A DNA stretch of 64,000 nucleotides, from contig NZ_CAWLFA010000001.1 of NCBI RefSeq assembly GCF_963860125.1, positions 2,294,001-2,358,000 of the forward strand, given 5' to 3'. Below, in pieces: positions 34,022 to 42,415 of this stretch. The first letter of the stretch is position 1. Each line of letters starts with the position of its first letter. The position numbers and the translations under genes are program-made. Origin of the DNA: Picosynechococcus sp. PCC 7002. Lineage in GTDB: Bacteria > Cyanobacteriota > Cyanobacteriia > Cyanobacteriales > MRBY01. The notes below the pieces were generated by a model. That model was not told where the DNA came from and did no database searches. It saw nothing but the letters and a program-made list of their open reading frames with translations.

Positions 34022-34414
34022 ATGAAACAGGCGATCGCCAAATTTTTGACCCAGCCCAAAGACCGAAAAGTTGCTGTCGGTCTCGCCCTCCTTGGTTCGG
34101 TAACGCCCCTCTCCGGCGTCCACAAATTTTATGTCGGGCAACCAGTCTGGGGCGTTGTGTATATTCTCCTCTGGTCAACGCCGATCCCCCAAATTGCCTG
34201 TGCCATCGAAGCGGTCTGGTACCTACTGCAAGATTTTGACTCGTTCCAAGCCCGGTTTGGTTTAACAAAAGCTCCAGCGTCTGACCAGGCGATCGCCGCT
34301 GTCCAACAAACTGCTGCCATTGCCGAAGCGCTCCGGGAACTCGAAAAACTCCGGGTGGAAGGTTTGATCACCGAATATGAATTTGAGCAAAAACGTCGCC
34401 AGCTACTGAGTTAA
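34022..34414 (+). CDS. TM2-domain protein with SHOCT-like C terminus
   Basis: This 130-aa protein has the TM2 motif with two helices (KVAVGLALLGSVTPLSGVHK, FYVGQPVWGVVYILLWSTPI) and a short turn. A predicted coiled segment follows, ending in ALRELEKLRVEGLITEYEFE, which matches the SHOCT oligomerisation motif (L..L...GlIt..Efe..K..LL). I took the ATG at 34022; a GTG at 33974 would add 16 residues that lack the family pattern. The function is unknown. Confidence 0.8.
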   Translation: MKQAIAKFLTQPKDRKVAVGLALLGSVTPLSGVHKFYVGQPVWGVVYILLWSTPIPQIACAIEAVWYLLQDFDSFQARFGLTKAPASDQAIAAVQQTAAIAEALRELEKLRVEGLITEYEFEQKRRQLLS

Positions 34415-34423
34415 GCACTTGAA

Positions 34424-35527
34424 TTAAGCACTGGTCTGATCTTGGGCGATCGCCTGTTGTTTAATCAATCGTTGCACCGCCATCAATGCTCGGTTCAGTT
34501 CTACATTTTGGCGTTGGGGATTTTCCAGATAAGCCCTTTGCTCCTGCTCGATCATCAACACATCCTGTTCCACAAGGCCGTCGAGTAACCCCTTTGCCGC
34601 ATTGAAACAGAGATCCTTTACCCAACGGCGAAACGGCACAGGTAGCTTATGGAGTCGCCAAAAGGCATTGAGGGAAGTGAAATGCAATAGATAAGCACGG
34701 GTGCGGCTGCTGTGGGTCGGACAAAACAAGCACATAATCTTAAAATCATTCCCCAAAGTCGCGCTCCAGTTGGGGTAAACATAGCTCACATCCAACGGTT
34801 CCGGGTGCAGCTTGCGCAGGGCCGGAAAAAACAATTGGGAGATCGACCAAATCTTATCAATTTTGTAATAGCTCTGGGCTTCGTAGTGGGCATCTACCCG
34901 CTGCTCAGTCACCTGGATATCCTCTAACTTTGCCGAGGCCCACGCTTGGTAATTGTCGTGGAGGTGACCGTGGTACATATCCATCAAGTTTTCAATGAGA
35001 TAGGAAAAATGTCCCTCACAGTCAATGGTTGTGACGCTGACGATGTAGTTTAAATGCTCCCATTCTGGAATCGGCAACGGTTGAATGGCTTCGTCGGTTA
35101 AACGTTCGGGATCCCCCGGAAAAACCCAAATAAAACCATCCTGTTCCCGCACGGGGAGGGTGCGAATCTTACAAGCAGGCCGTTTTTGATTTTCCGCGAG
35201 ATAGGGCACATGGGCACAGGTTCCAGACGCATCAAACTGCCAGCCATGGTAGGCACATTCCAAGTTATCCCCAACCACTTGGCCAGAACTGAGTTTCACT
35301 TGGCGGTGGGGACAGCGGTCTTCGAGGGCTTGGACTTGACCGGCTTGATCCCGGTAGAGCACAAAATCTTCATTCCAGAGGGTAAAACCCAAGGGCTGAT
35401 CCGTTAACTCGGCACTGCGAGCCGCCACATACCAATGGTTTTTGTTGATGCCACAGGCGCGCACATCAAGCTTTTGGGGGGTCACAGAATTCGAACTAGC
35501 AACGGCTTGGGGGTGGCGATTGTGCAT
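34424..35527 (-). CDS. Rieske-type ring-hydroxylating oxygenase
   Basis: This is a 367-aa protein. The Rieske [2Fe-2S] site is EDRCPHRQVKLS (C-x-H, about residues 70-81) followed by LECAYHGWQFD (C-x-x-H, about 88-98). The mononuclear iron site is ENLMDMYHGHLHDNYQ, a D...H...H facial triad. The layout resembles the pheophorbide a oxygenase/vanillate demethylase group of the family, whose members oxidise tetrapyrroles or aromatic rings with ferredoxin. The substrate cannot be told. The N-terminal 25 residues are unconserved. It is transcribed away from the phased TTCC array described at 35623-35707. Confidence 0.88.
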   Translation of the reverse strand: MHNRHPQAVASSNSVTPQKLDVRACGINKNHWYVAARSAELTDQPLGFTLWNEDFVLYRDQAGQVQALEDRCPHRQVKLSSGQVVGDNLECAYHGWQFDASGTCAHVPYLAENQKRPACKIRTLPVREQDGFIWVFPGDPERLTDEAIQPLPIPEWEHLNYIVSVTTIDCEGHFSYLIENLMDMYHGHLHDNYQAWASAKLEDIQVTEQRVDAHYEAQSYYKIDKIWSISQLFFPALRKLHPEPLDVSYVYPNWSATLGNDFKIMCLFCPTHSSRTRAYLLHFTSLNAFWRLHKLPVPFRRWVKDLCFNAAKGLLDGLVEQDVLMIEQEQRAYLENPQRQNVELNRALMAVQRLIKQQAIAQDQTSA

Positions 35528-36037
35528 GGGGAAGGGGAGTACCGGAGGATATTTTAATTCTCAAATTTAAACAAAAATCCTGACAAAATTCATCTTTCCT
35601 CACAAATTTGCAATTCTTATTTTTCCCGCAAAAATTCCCCCAATGATTCCCCATGGTTTCCCCAATCTGTTTCATTTTTTTCCACAACTTTCCCCAGGTT
35701 TTCCACAGCTCAAAACGATTTTCTTGGGGCTTAGCATTGGTCTGGGGAATTCTCTTTTTGAACTCAAGATCCACACTGCAAGGGCGCATAAATGTAAAGA
35801 ACCGTAAACAAAATGTGCCTGAAACCCTTGATTTTTCGTGGATGACCAAAAGGCGATCGCCTTGGCGTAACATTTTGCAATATTGACAAACCCACCCCTC
35901 CATAGACAACAATAGGGCGACGACAGACGAAACCGAACAAAACGCCAAGACTATTTTTCAGCAGTTCTGAAATCCGTTCCTTCGTCCCTCGCTAGTTTGA
36001 TTTTTTAGTCCCGCAGATTCCGACAGAGCTAAAGTTA
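35528..36037. other. 510-base gene-free region with DnaA-box array
   Basis: This lies between the divergent Rieske and DUF2811 genes. An AT-rich block (about 35545-35635) is followed by the phased TTCC array listed separately. The remainder to 36037 has a HIP1 site near 35862 and no recognisable gene or RNA. Confidence 0.55.
35623..35707 (+). repeat. Phased TTCC(C/A) array with two DnaA-box matches
   Basis: TTCC motifs begin at 35623, 35635, 35647, 35658, 35680, 35690 and 35701. The spacings of 12, 12, 11, 22, 10 and 11 place them on one face of the helix. Five read TTCCC and two belong to perfect TTTTCCACA DnaA boxes (35678-35686 and 35699-35707), 21 bases apart. An AT-rich stretch precedes them. 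This could be a replication-initiator binding array or an operator for the Rieske gene. Confidence 0.6.
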
Positions 36038-36271
36038 ATGATGAACCCCACCGTGAGCATTTTGGCCGAAATTCCCGAAGCCCTACACCAATCCCTAACC
36101 GACTACCTAGAAACCCATCCCAATTGGGATCAAGACCGGGTTTTTGCGGCGGCATTGTCCCAGTTTCTGCTCCAAACCGGGGAAGGACAAACCCCACGGG
36201 AAGCAGAAAATTACCGTACCTGCGCCAGAGTATACTTAGAAACGCTCTTTGAGCAGTCGAAGTCCTACTAA
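36038..36271 (+). CDS. DUF2811 family protein
   Basis: This 77-aa protein carries VSILAEIPEALHQSLTDYLE, then THPNWDQDRVFAAALSQFLL and a final RVYLETLFE, the cyanobacterial DUF2811 pattern. It is all helical and reminiscent of small regulators of the ribbon-helix-helix size class, but its function is unknown. Two ATG codons open the frame. It lies 15 bases before pth and is likely co-transcribed with it. Confidence 0.85.
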   Translation: MMNPTVSILAEIPEALHQSLTDYLETHPNWDQDRVFAAALSQFLLQTGEGQTPREAENYRTCARVYLETLFEQSKSY

Positions 36272-36286
36272 GTATTTTGTGAGGTT

Positions 36287-36907
36287 ATGGGTCAAGGCAA
36301 ACCACTCGTCATTCCCCAGTTGATTGTGGGACTGGGAAATCCAGAACCAAAGTACGATCACACACGCCATAACATTGGTTTTGAATTTGTCGATCGCCTC
36401 GCCGCAGATTGGGGTGCGACCCTCCAGGATCATCGAAAATTTCAAGGGGTTTGGGCGGAGGTGCGCCGCAACGGCCAGAAACTCGGTTTGCTCAAACCCA
36501 CCACCTATATGAATCGTTCTGGGCAGTCTTTACGGGCTGTGATTGATTGGTACAAAATTCCCCCGGAATCGGTGCTGGTGGTCTATGACGATATGGATCT
36601 CCCCCTAGGGCGACTGCGGTTGCGTCTGCAAGGATCAGCAGGGGGTCACAACGGGATCAAATCCATTATTTCCCACCTCGGCACCCAGAAATTTCCCCGC
36701 TTACGTATTGGCATCGGCAAAACCCAACTCAAAGGAGACCGACCGACTATTTCCCACGTGCTTGGGAAGTTTGCGCCAGCAGAAAAGCCCATTTTAAATG
36801 ATGTCCTAGGGCTTGCGGAAGAAGCATTGGCCCTGAGTCTCCGGGAAGGGGTGGAGAAGGCCATGAGCCTCTATAATGCCCGCAGTGTTGAATCGAGTCA
36901 GTCATAA
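36287..36907 (+). CDS. pth: Peptidyl-tRNA hydrolase
   Basis: This 206-aa enzyme recycles peptidyl-tRNA released from stalled ribosomes. Motifs are LIVGLGNPEPKYDHTRHNIG with the catalytic His in TRHNIGFE, then KPTTYMNRSGQSL, VYDDMDLPLGRLRLR (active Asp) and GSAGGHNGIKSI. Length is normal. Its 3' end overlaps the next gene's start by 32 bases in another frame. It sits in a run of small same-strand genes from 36038 to 38162. Confidence 0.97.
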   Translation: MGQGKPLVIPQLIVGLGNPEPKYDHTRHNIGFEFVDRLAADWGATLQDHRKFQGVWAEVRRNGQKLGLLKPTTYMNRSGQSLRAVIDWYKIPPESVLVVYDDMDLPLGRLRLRLQGSAGGHNGIKSIISHLGTQKFPRLRIGIGKTQLKGDRPTISHVLGKFAPAEKPILNDVLGLAEEALALSLREGVEKAMSLYNARSVESSQS

Positions 36908-37871
36908 GGGTATTGCAGGAATTTTGAAAGGAAAGTTATCGCGGCTCAAGCCCTATTTGCGTTGGTTTATTGTTGGCCTGACGCTCTTTTTTTTGCTGGC
37001 AACCCTCCGGAACCATTGGCAAGAGGTAGCCCAAATTCGTCTGGATCGTCGGGGGTGGCTCTTGGTGGGGGCAAGTATTTTAGTAACGACGTCATCCCAT
37101 ATATGGTCGGCATTGGTGTGGGGACGGATTCTCACGCTGTTCCGGGTGCCCCTTGGTTATGGGGAGGCGATCGCCTTATATCTGCGAACGAATATGGCGA
37201 AGTATCTGCCGGGAAATATTTGGCATTTCTACGGGCGGATGACCCGGATTGTGGCCGTGGGGAGTCCCTGGGGGGTGGCGAGTTTAGCAGTGCTATTGGA
37301 ACCGCTTTTGTTGGCGGCAGCGGCGGCGATCGCCATGGTCTTGGGGTTGGGGCTTAGCCTCGCGCAACTGGAGCAATTGCCCCTGTTAAAACTATTAGTT
37401 CCCCTAGGCTTAATCGGTGTCCTCGGTGGCATTCATCCATACTTTTTCAATCCTGTAATTCAAAAGGTTTCCCGGGGCAAAACCCAGGATCATGACCCGG
37501 TACAGTTGAACATTTACCCTTGGCAACCCCTGCTGGGAGAACTGGTTTTCATTGGCTTACGGGGGACGGGATTTCTTTTAACTTGGTGGGCGATCGCCCC
37601 CCTGAGTGCCTCCCAGATTCCCCAACTGCTGGGGGTCTTTAGTGGGGCGTGGTTGGCCGGATTTATTATTCCTGGGGCACCGGGGGGATTGGGGGTCTTT
37701 GAAGTGGTCGCCCTCGCCCTTTTAGAAACCGTCGGAAATACAAATGTCGGTGTTGGCAGCCTGTTAACCATCGTGGCCTTGATGCGGGGGGTCAGTATTC
37801 TGGCAGAAATTTTGCCCCTGGGAATTTGGGGTTGGCGATCACCCGTCCAAAAGTTGCCCCCAAAGCTTTGA
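36876..37871 (+). CDS. UPF0104/LPG-synthase-type membrane protein
   Basis: This 331-aa protein has about eight membrane helices and fits the lysylphosphatidylglycerol-synthase transmembrane family. RTNMAKYLPGNIWHFYGRMT (about residues 103-122) and IIPGAPGGLGVFEVVALALL (about 262-281) are its conserved loops. There is no aminoacyl-transferase domain, so it resembles lipid-flippase or glycolipid-related relatives. The start ATG lies 32 bases inside the end of pth, which suggests coupling. The function is unknown. Confidence 0.85.
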   Translation: MPAVLNRVSHKGIAGILKGKLSRLKPYLRWFIVGLTLFFLLATLRNHWQEVAQIRLDRRGWLLVGASILVTTSSHIWSALVWGRILTLFRVPLGYGEAIALYLRTNMAKYLPGNIWHFYGRMTRIVAVGSPWGVASLAVLLEPLLLAAAAAIAMVLGLGLSLAQLEQLPLLKLLVPLGLIGVLGGIHPYFFNPVIQKVSRGKTQDHDPVQLNIYPWQPLLGELVFIGLRGTGFLLTWWAIAPLSASQIPQLLGVFSGAWLAGFIIPGAPGGLGVFEVVALALLETVGNTNVGVGSLLTIVALMRGVSILAEILPLGIWGWRSPVQKLPPKL

Positions 37872-37913
37872 TATAGTGAGACTCCAAAGTCTGCGCAATA
37901 TTTTTTGATTGTT

Positions 37914-38162
37914 ATGGAACCTTTACCCTTGCCTTCCCACATCCACTACGAAACGATCCTGCAAATTTTGGAGCGCAAAGCCCAACGGGTCGCCGCCAAA
38001 GATCCCATGACCCAGACCCAAATCCAACAATTGATCCTCACCCTGCGCAAGGCTTTTTCTCAACAAAAGCAACTAGAGCGCAGTTGTGACCAGCTCCGTA
38101 TCCCCTACGAGTACCATTGGTCCCTCAGCAATCAAACGCCAGACCACAGCCCAGAAGCATAG
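37914..38162 (+). CDS. DUF5340 family protein
   Basis: This 82-aa protein starts MEPLPLPSHIHYETILQILE, continues QQLILTLRKAFSQQKQLE and finishes near YEYHWSLSN, matching cyanobacterial DUF5340. It is helical and soluble. The ATG at 37914 is preferred to a TTG nine bases upstream. The function is unknown. About 180 bases separate it from the helicase gene. Confidence 0.83.
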   Translation: MEPLPLPSHIHYETILQILERKAQRVAAKDPMTQTQIQQLILTLRKAFSQQKQLERSCDQLRIPYEYHWSLSNQTPDHSPEA

Positions 38163-38340
38163 AATCTCAACGCTCCACCGTTTTTTGGGCAAGCTGGGTT
38201 GGCATTTTCCCGCTGGGCCTGGAGGACTCCCCTTTATAATGGATTTTGAACAAAAAATTCATAGCATAAACAGTTTTTTGATTTCGGTAGACCGAATTCG
38301 TTAGGCCAAAGTACCGGATCAGGAGCAAAGGTGGGTTAGG

Positions 38341-41214
38341 TTGCAAGTAGATTTAAATCAAGTTTTTCCGTTTCAGTTAGATCAATTTCAAAAACAGGCG
38401 ATCGCCGCCCTCGATGCCGATAGATCCGTGGTGGTCTGTGCGCCGACTGGCTCCGGCAAAACCGTCATTGGTGAGTATGCGATCCACCGTGCCCTCGCCA
38501 TGGGTCAACGGGTTTTTTATACTACTCCCCTCAAAGCCCTTTCCAACCAAAAGTTCCGGGATTTTGGCGAAACCTTCGGTGAAAAACAAGTGGGCTTGAT
38601 CACGGGCGATATCATCATCAATGCCCAGGCGACCATCGTCGTGATGACCACGGAAATTTTCCGGAATATGCTCTACGAAACCCCCATTGGTCAGGTGGGT
38701 ACGTCCCTGGAAAATGTTTTAACAGTGGTCTTGGATGAATGCCACTACATTAGCGATCGCGGCCGCGGCACCGTCTGGGAAGAATCCATTATTTATTGCC
38801 CCTCAGAGATTCAAATTGTTGGTCTGTCGGCGACCATCGGCAACCCAGAGATTTTTACCGCCTGGATTAACAAAACCCGTCAAGCAGCCCACGAAGACCA
38901 CCCCAACAGCAAAGAACACCGCTGCGAATTAGTCGATTCCGACCACCGCCCCGTGCCCCTGGAGTTTCTCTATAGCAACAAAAAAGGCTTGTACCCGCTC
39001 CTCGATCAGGGAGGGGAAAAGATGAATACTCGCTTGCGATCGCGCACCAATGCCCCCCAAGGCAAACGCAAAAAACGTCAACGGGAAGACTGTCCTAGTT
39101 TATTTGCCATTGTGCGCCAACTCCGCCAAAAGGATCTGCTACCAGCGATTTACATCATTTTTAGTCGGCGGGGCTGCGATCGCTCGGTGACCCAACTCAA
39201 CGACATTACCCTCGTTTCCCCAGAAGAAGCCAAACTTTTGGAAGCGACCCTGCTGCACTTTTTCTTAGATAACCAAGGCAAACTCCAGGAAAAGCTCCTC
39301 AATCAATGTGATGACACCCCAGAATTTAAAGCCCTGGTGCTGGATTTCATCGCCAAAAATCCCTTTTCTACCGAAAAGCTAGTGGACTATCTCCAGGAAA
39401 ATCTCCCCCTGCGCGAACAGCTTTGGCAATACCTCGCCCAACAGTCAAAATTCGCCCGTCCCGAACAGGTGGAACCTCTACTGCGGGGCATCGCGGCTCA
39501 CCATGCGGGGATTCTGCCAGCCTGGAAAGAACTCGTCGAAAAGCTATTTGAAATGGGCCTCGTGAAATTGGTGTTTGCAACGGCGACTTTGGCCGCAGGG
39601 ATTAATATGCCCGCCCGCACCACGGTAATTTCTGCCCTCTCGAAACGTACCGATGAAGGACACCGGATGCTGACACCTTCGGAATTTTTGCAGATGGCGG
39701 GTCGCGCGGGTCGTCGGGGCATGGATAAAGTGGGCTATGTGGTCACTGTGGAAACGCCCTTTGAGGGAGCAAAAGAAGCCTCTCGCCTTGCCCTCTCGAG
39801 TGCAGAACCGTTGCGCAGTTGGTTTACGCCTTCCTACGGTATGGTGTTAAACCTTTTACAAAAACATAGCCTGGAGGAATCGAAGGAACTCTTATCCCGG
39901 AGTTTTGCGGAATATCAGGTACAACAACAACTCAGCCCGGAACAGGAGGCGATCGCCGAACTGACTACGGAAATTGCCCGCCTTGATATTGACCTCGCGG
40001 CCTTTGATGAACGGCAGTTTGAACGCTACAGCAAACTCAAGGAACGGCTCAAGGAAGAAGAACGGCTATTGGGGATTCTCCGGGAGCAGGCGGAACTCGA
40101 AAACCGTAAACTGTTGGCCCCTTTGTTGGATCAGCTCCCCCTCGGCTCCATTTTGCACCTCAAAGGGAAAAACCTGCGGGTCAAAGAAGCGGTTCCCGCC
40201 GTCCTTGTAGAACAAACTGAGGAACAGCAGTTTCTGTGTTTGGGCACCGATAAACGTTGGTACCTAATTAAAGAAACGGACGTGGTTGCCCTCAATGAAG
40301 GTCTTTTTCCCGCCGATCAACTGGCGCAAATTCCGTTACCCATTGATCAAAATCTTACCCTTGGGAAAAATGGCAAAATTGATGCTGAAGCTTTTCCCCT
40401 CGTGGCGGCGATCGCCGATTACCTTCTGCCCCTCACCGAAGCCCCTGAAGTAGAAGCCCAAAAACAATGCTTTGCCGCTGTCCAGGCCAAATTTGCCGCT
40501 TCTCCCCTGAGCCAGCAGGACAAACCCGGCAAACTCCTCAAACGTCACCAGCGACGCAAAGACCTCCGCAAAGAATTAAACCGTCGTCAAACCCTCTACC
40601 GTCAGCACGCCAACAAACGCTCCTATTACTGGCAAGATTTCCTGAACCTGATTGAAGTCTTGCAGGAATTTCGTGCCCTCGATGGTTATACGCCAACGGT
40701 TTTAGGGCGTACTGCGGCAACAATTCGTGGGGAAAACGAACTATGGTTGGCGCTGTGTCTGCTTTCGGGCCAATTAGATCACCTCGCGCCGGAACATTTG
40801 GCCGCCGCTATCTGTGCGATCATCAGCGAACCGCCCCGGGGTGATAGCTGGACGGATTATTCTCAACCCAATGCCGTTTTAGAAGTGCTGGGCATCCGCA
40901 AAAAAGACCAAGGCCATAACCCCGTTAGCCTGTGGGAATTGCGTCGGCAACTGTACCAAGTGCAAAAGCATTGTGGTGTGACCATGCCTGTTTGGCTTGA
41001 AAGTAAATTTATTGGCCTAGTGGAACAGTGGGCTTTGGGGGTCGAGTGGACTGAACTTTGTGAAAATACCAGCCTTGATGAGGGAGATATTGTGCGGATG
41101 TTGCGGCGCACGGTCGATGTTCTCTGGCAAATCCCCCAAATTCCGGAGATTAAACCTGTTCTCATGCGCACTGCCAAAGAGGCGATCGCCAAAATGAAAC
41201 GCTTCCCCGTTTAG
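38341..41214 (+). CDS. Ski2/Mtr4-like DEAD-box RNA helicase
   Basis: This is a 957-aa superfamily-2 helicase. It has motif I APTGSGKTVIGEYA (about residues 34-47), Ia TTPLKALSNQK, II LDECHYISD, III SATIGN, IV FSRRGCDRS, V ATATLAAGINMPART and VI QMAGRAGRRGMD. The C-terminal 450 residues match the rRNA-processing arch and DSHCT-like domain. Eukaryotic relatives feed RNA to the exosome, and the plant chloroplast relative ISE2 acts in RNA maturation. The frame starts with TTG at 38341 because a TAG precedes it, and a GTGGGTTAGG purine stretch could serve the ribosome. It is probably involved in RNA turnover. Confidence 0.92.
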   Translation: MQVDLNQVFPFQLDQFQKQAIAALDADRSVVVCAPTGSGKTVIGEYAIHRALAMGQRVFYTTPLKALSNQKFRDFGETFGEKQVGLITGDIIINAQATIVVMTTEIFRNMLYETPIGQVGTSLENVLTVVLDECHYISDRGRGTVWEESIIYCPSEIQIVGLSATIGNPEIFTAWINKTRQAAHEDHPNSKEHRCELVDSDHRPVPLEFLYSNKKGLYPLLDQGGEKMNTRLRSRTNAPQGKRKKRQREDCPSLFAIVRQLRQKDLLPAIYIIFSRRGCDRSVTQLNDITLVSPEEAKLLEATLLHFFLDNQGKLQEKLLNQCDDTPEFKALVLDFIAKNPFSTEKLVDYLQENLPLREQLWQYLAQQSKFARPEQVEPLLRGIAAHHAGILPAWKELVEKLFEMGLVKLVFATATLAAGINMPARTTVISALSKRTDEGHRMLTPSEFLQMAGRAGRRGMDKVGYVVTVETPFEGAKEASRLALSSAEPLRSWFTPSYGMVLNLLQKHSLEESKELLSRSFAEYQVQQQLSPEQEAIAELTTEIARLDIDLAAFDERQFERYSKLKERLKEEERLLGILREQAELENRKLLAPLLDQLPLGSILHLKGKNLRVKEAVPAVLVEQTEEQQFLCLGTDKRWYLIKETDVVALNEGLFPADQLAQIPLPIDQNLTLGKNGKIDAEAFPLVAAIADYLLPLTEAPEVEAQKQCFAAVQAKFAASPLSQQDKPGKLLKRHQRRKDLRKELNRRQTLYRQHANKRSYYWQDFLNLIEVLQEFRALDGYTPTVLGRTAATIRGENELWLALCLLSGQLDHLAPEHLAAAICAIISEPPRGDSWTDYSQPNAVLEVLGIRKKDQGHNPVSLWELRRQLYQVQKHCGVTMPVWLESKFIGLVEQWALGVEWTELCENTSLDEGDIVRMLRRTVDVLWQIPQIPEIKPVLMRTAKEAIAKMKRFPV

Positions 41215-41308
41215 GTTTCCCTTTGCGGAAGCCAATCATCTGTGAGTAATTGCCCCGAAGAGGAAGGCAGGAATTTTCCCATTTCTACAAAATGTCTAAA
41301 GGGTTGTT

Positions 41309-41776
41309 ATGGTTACGATTCGTCCGTTTCAAACTCAGGATATTCCGGCGATCGCCCAACTGTTCCACGACACTGTCCATACCATCAATGCCCAGGACTA
41401 TTCCCCGGCCCAACTGCGAGCCTGGGCACCCGATGACCTGTATTTCCGCGATTGGGAAACCCGTTGTCATGCTTGCTTTACTTACATTGCCGAAGAGGAT
41501 ACACAAATCCTTGGGTTTGCGGAACTTTCGCCAGCGGGTCACATTGGCTGTTTCTATTGCCACAAAGATCACCAACGGCGGGGCATTGGTCGCCAACTCT
41601 ATCAGGCACTCCTCGCCCAAGCAGACCAGTTACAACTCAGCACCCTAACCGTTGAAGCCAGTATTACCGCGAAACCTTTTTTTGCAGCCCTGGGGTTTCG
41701 GATTCTCCAAGCGCAACAGGTTCAACGCCATCAACAAACATTGACAAACTACCGGATGATCAAGCAGCTTCGTTAA
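41309..41776 (+). CDS. GNAT family N-acetyltransferase
   Basis: This 155-aa protein begins MVTIRPFQTQDIPAIAQLFH, typical of GNAT enzymes. GCFYCHKDHQRRGIGRQLYQ (about residues 79-98) contains the acetyl-CoA pyrophosphate motif R-x-x-G-I/G, followed by LTVEASITAKPFFAALGFRI. The acceptor is unknown. It lies 95 bases after the helicase gene and converges with the repeat protein. Confidence 0.88.
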   Translation: MVTIRPFQTQDIPAIAQLFHDTVHTINAQDYSPAQLRAWAPDDLYFRDWETRCHACFTYIAEEDTQILGFAELSPAGHIGCFYCHKDHQRRGIGRQLYQALLAQADQLQLSTLTVEASITAKPFFAALGFRILQAQQVQRHQQTLTNYRMIKQLR

Positions 41777-41786
41777 AATTTTCCAC

Positions 41787-41810
41787 AAAAAAACCCCTAG
41801 GGGATAGGGG
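41787..41810 (-). terminator. Terminator of the repeat-protein gene
   Basis: On the minus strand, CCCCTA (41805-41810 complement) and its partner at 41794-41799 form a 6-bp GC-rich stem with a 5-base loop, followed by a run of seven T (41787-41793). Confidence 0.7.
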
Positions 41811-41854
41811 AAATGGTTTGGCGATCGCCATTTTTTAATCGCCACTTTGTAAAG

Positions 41855-42223
41855 TTAGTCGAGGTAGCCGATCAAAGTCGCCATATCATCGGTTTCGTTG
41901 GGGGCCACAGGGCGATTCCCCATAATGACGATAGTGTCGCTGACCTGGAGGTGGCTGGCCATAATCGGGCGATTCCCAGAAACAGTCATCGTGCTAGAAA
42001 TTTCCATCGTGCCAGCGGTCACCGGGCGATCCGCACCAGAGGAACGGTAAGTATGCATCACCTTGAGATGGCTGGGTTCGATGGGACGATTATTGGGGAG
42101 GCCTAATTTGGCAGGCTCTTTTACAGAGAGAGCAACCACCTCGTCTTTTTTCGCCGTACTACGGGAACGGGTGGGACTTTTAGTTGTGCTATCGTTCGTG
42201 GAAGTCGAATTTTCGGTGGTCAT
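41855..42223 (-). CDS. Unrecognised protein with four NRP-type repeats
   Basis: This is a 122-aa protein. The first 40 residues are Ser/Thr-rich and disordered-looking. Four imperfect repeats of about 19 residues follow, each starting (N/D)RP(I/V): NRPIEPSHLKVMHTYRSSG, DRPVTAGTMEISSTMTVSG, NRPIMASHLQVSDTIVIMG and a short NRPVAPNETDD. Alternating hydrophobic residues suggest paired beta strands, perhaps a small solenoid. There is no signal peptide and no known family that I can name. It has its own terminator and diverges from uvrB. Confidence 0.7.
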   Translation of the reverse strand: MTTENSTSTNDSTTKSPTRSRSTAKKDEVVALSVKEPAKLGLPNNRPIEPSHLKVMHTYRSSGADRPVTAGTMEISSTMTVSGNRPIMASHLQVSDTIVIMGNRPVAPNETDDMATLIGYLD

Positions 42224-42415
42224 GGGATTTCTCCTTGAGGTATCTGAGCCAACACCTACTGAATCAAAATTTTGAGTAGGATTATGTTTTAAGAATTTTT
42301 TCGTTACTTTACTTCAATTATCCCAAATGATGGGACAAAGATTCCTTGCTGATCTTAGACACACTTTGTCATAAATTCGCAACATTGTTTCTAAAGTATC
42401 TCATTAATTTAAGTT

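Noticed and set aside
41778..41786. Single TTTTCCACA DnaA-box match
   Set aside because: It is isolated, about 0.5 are expected by chance per window, and it lies at the edge of a terminator.
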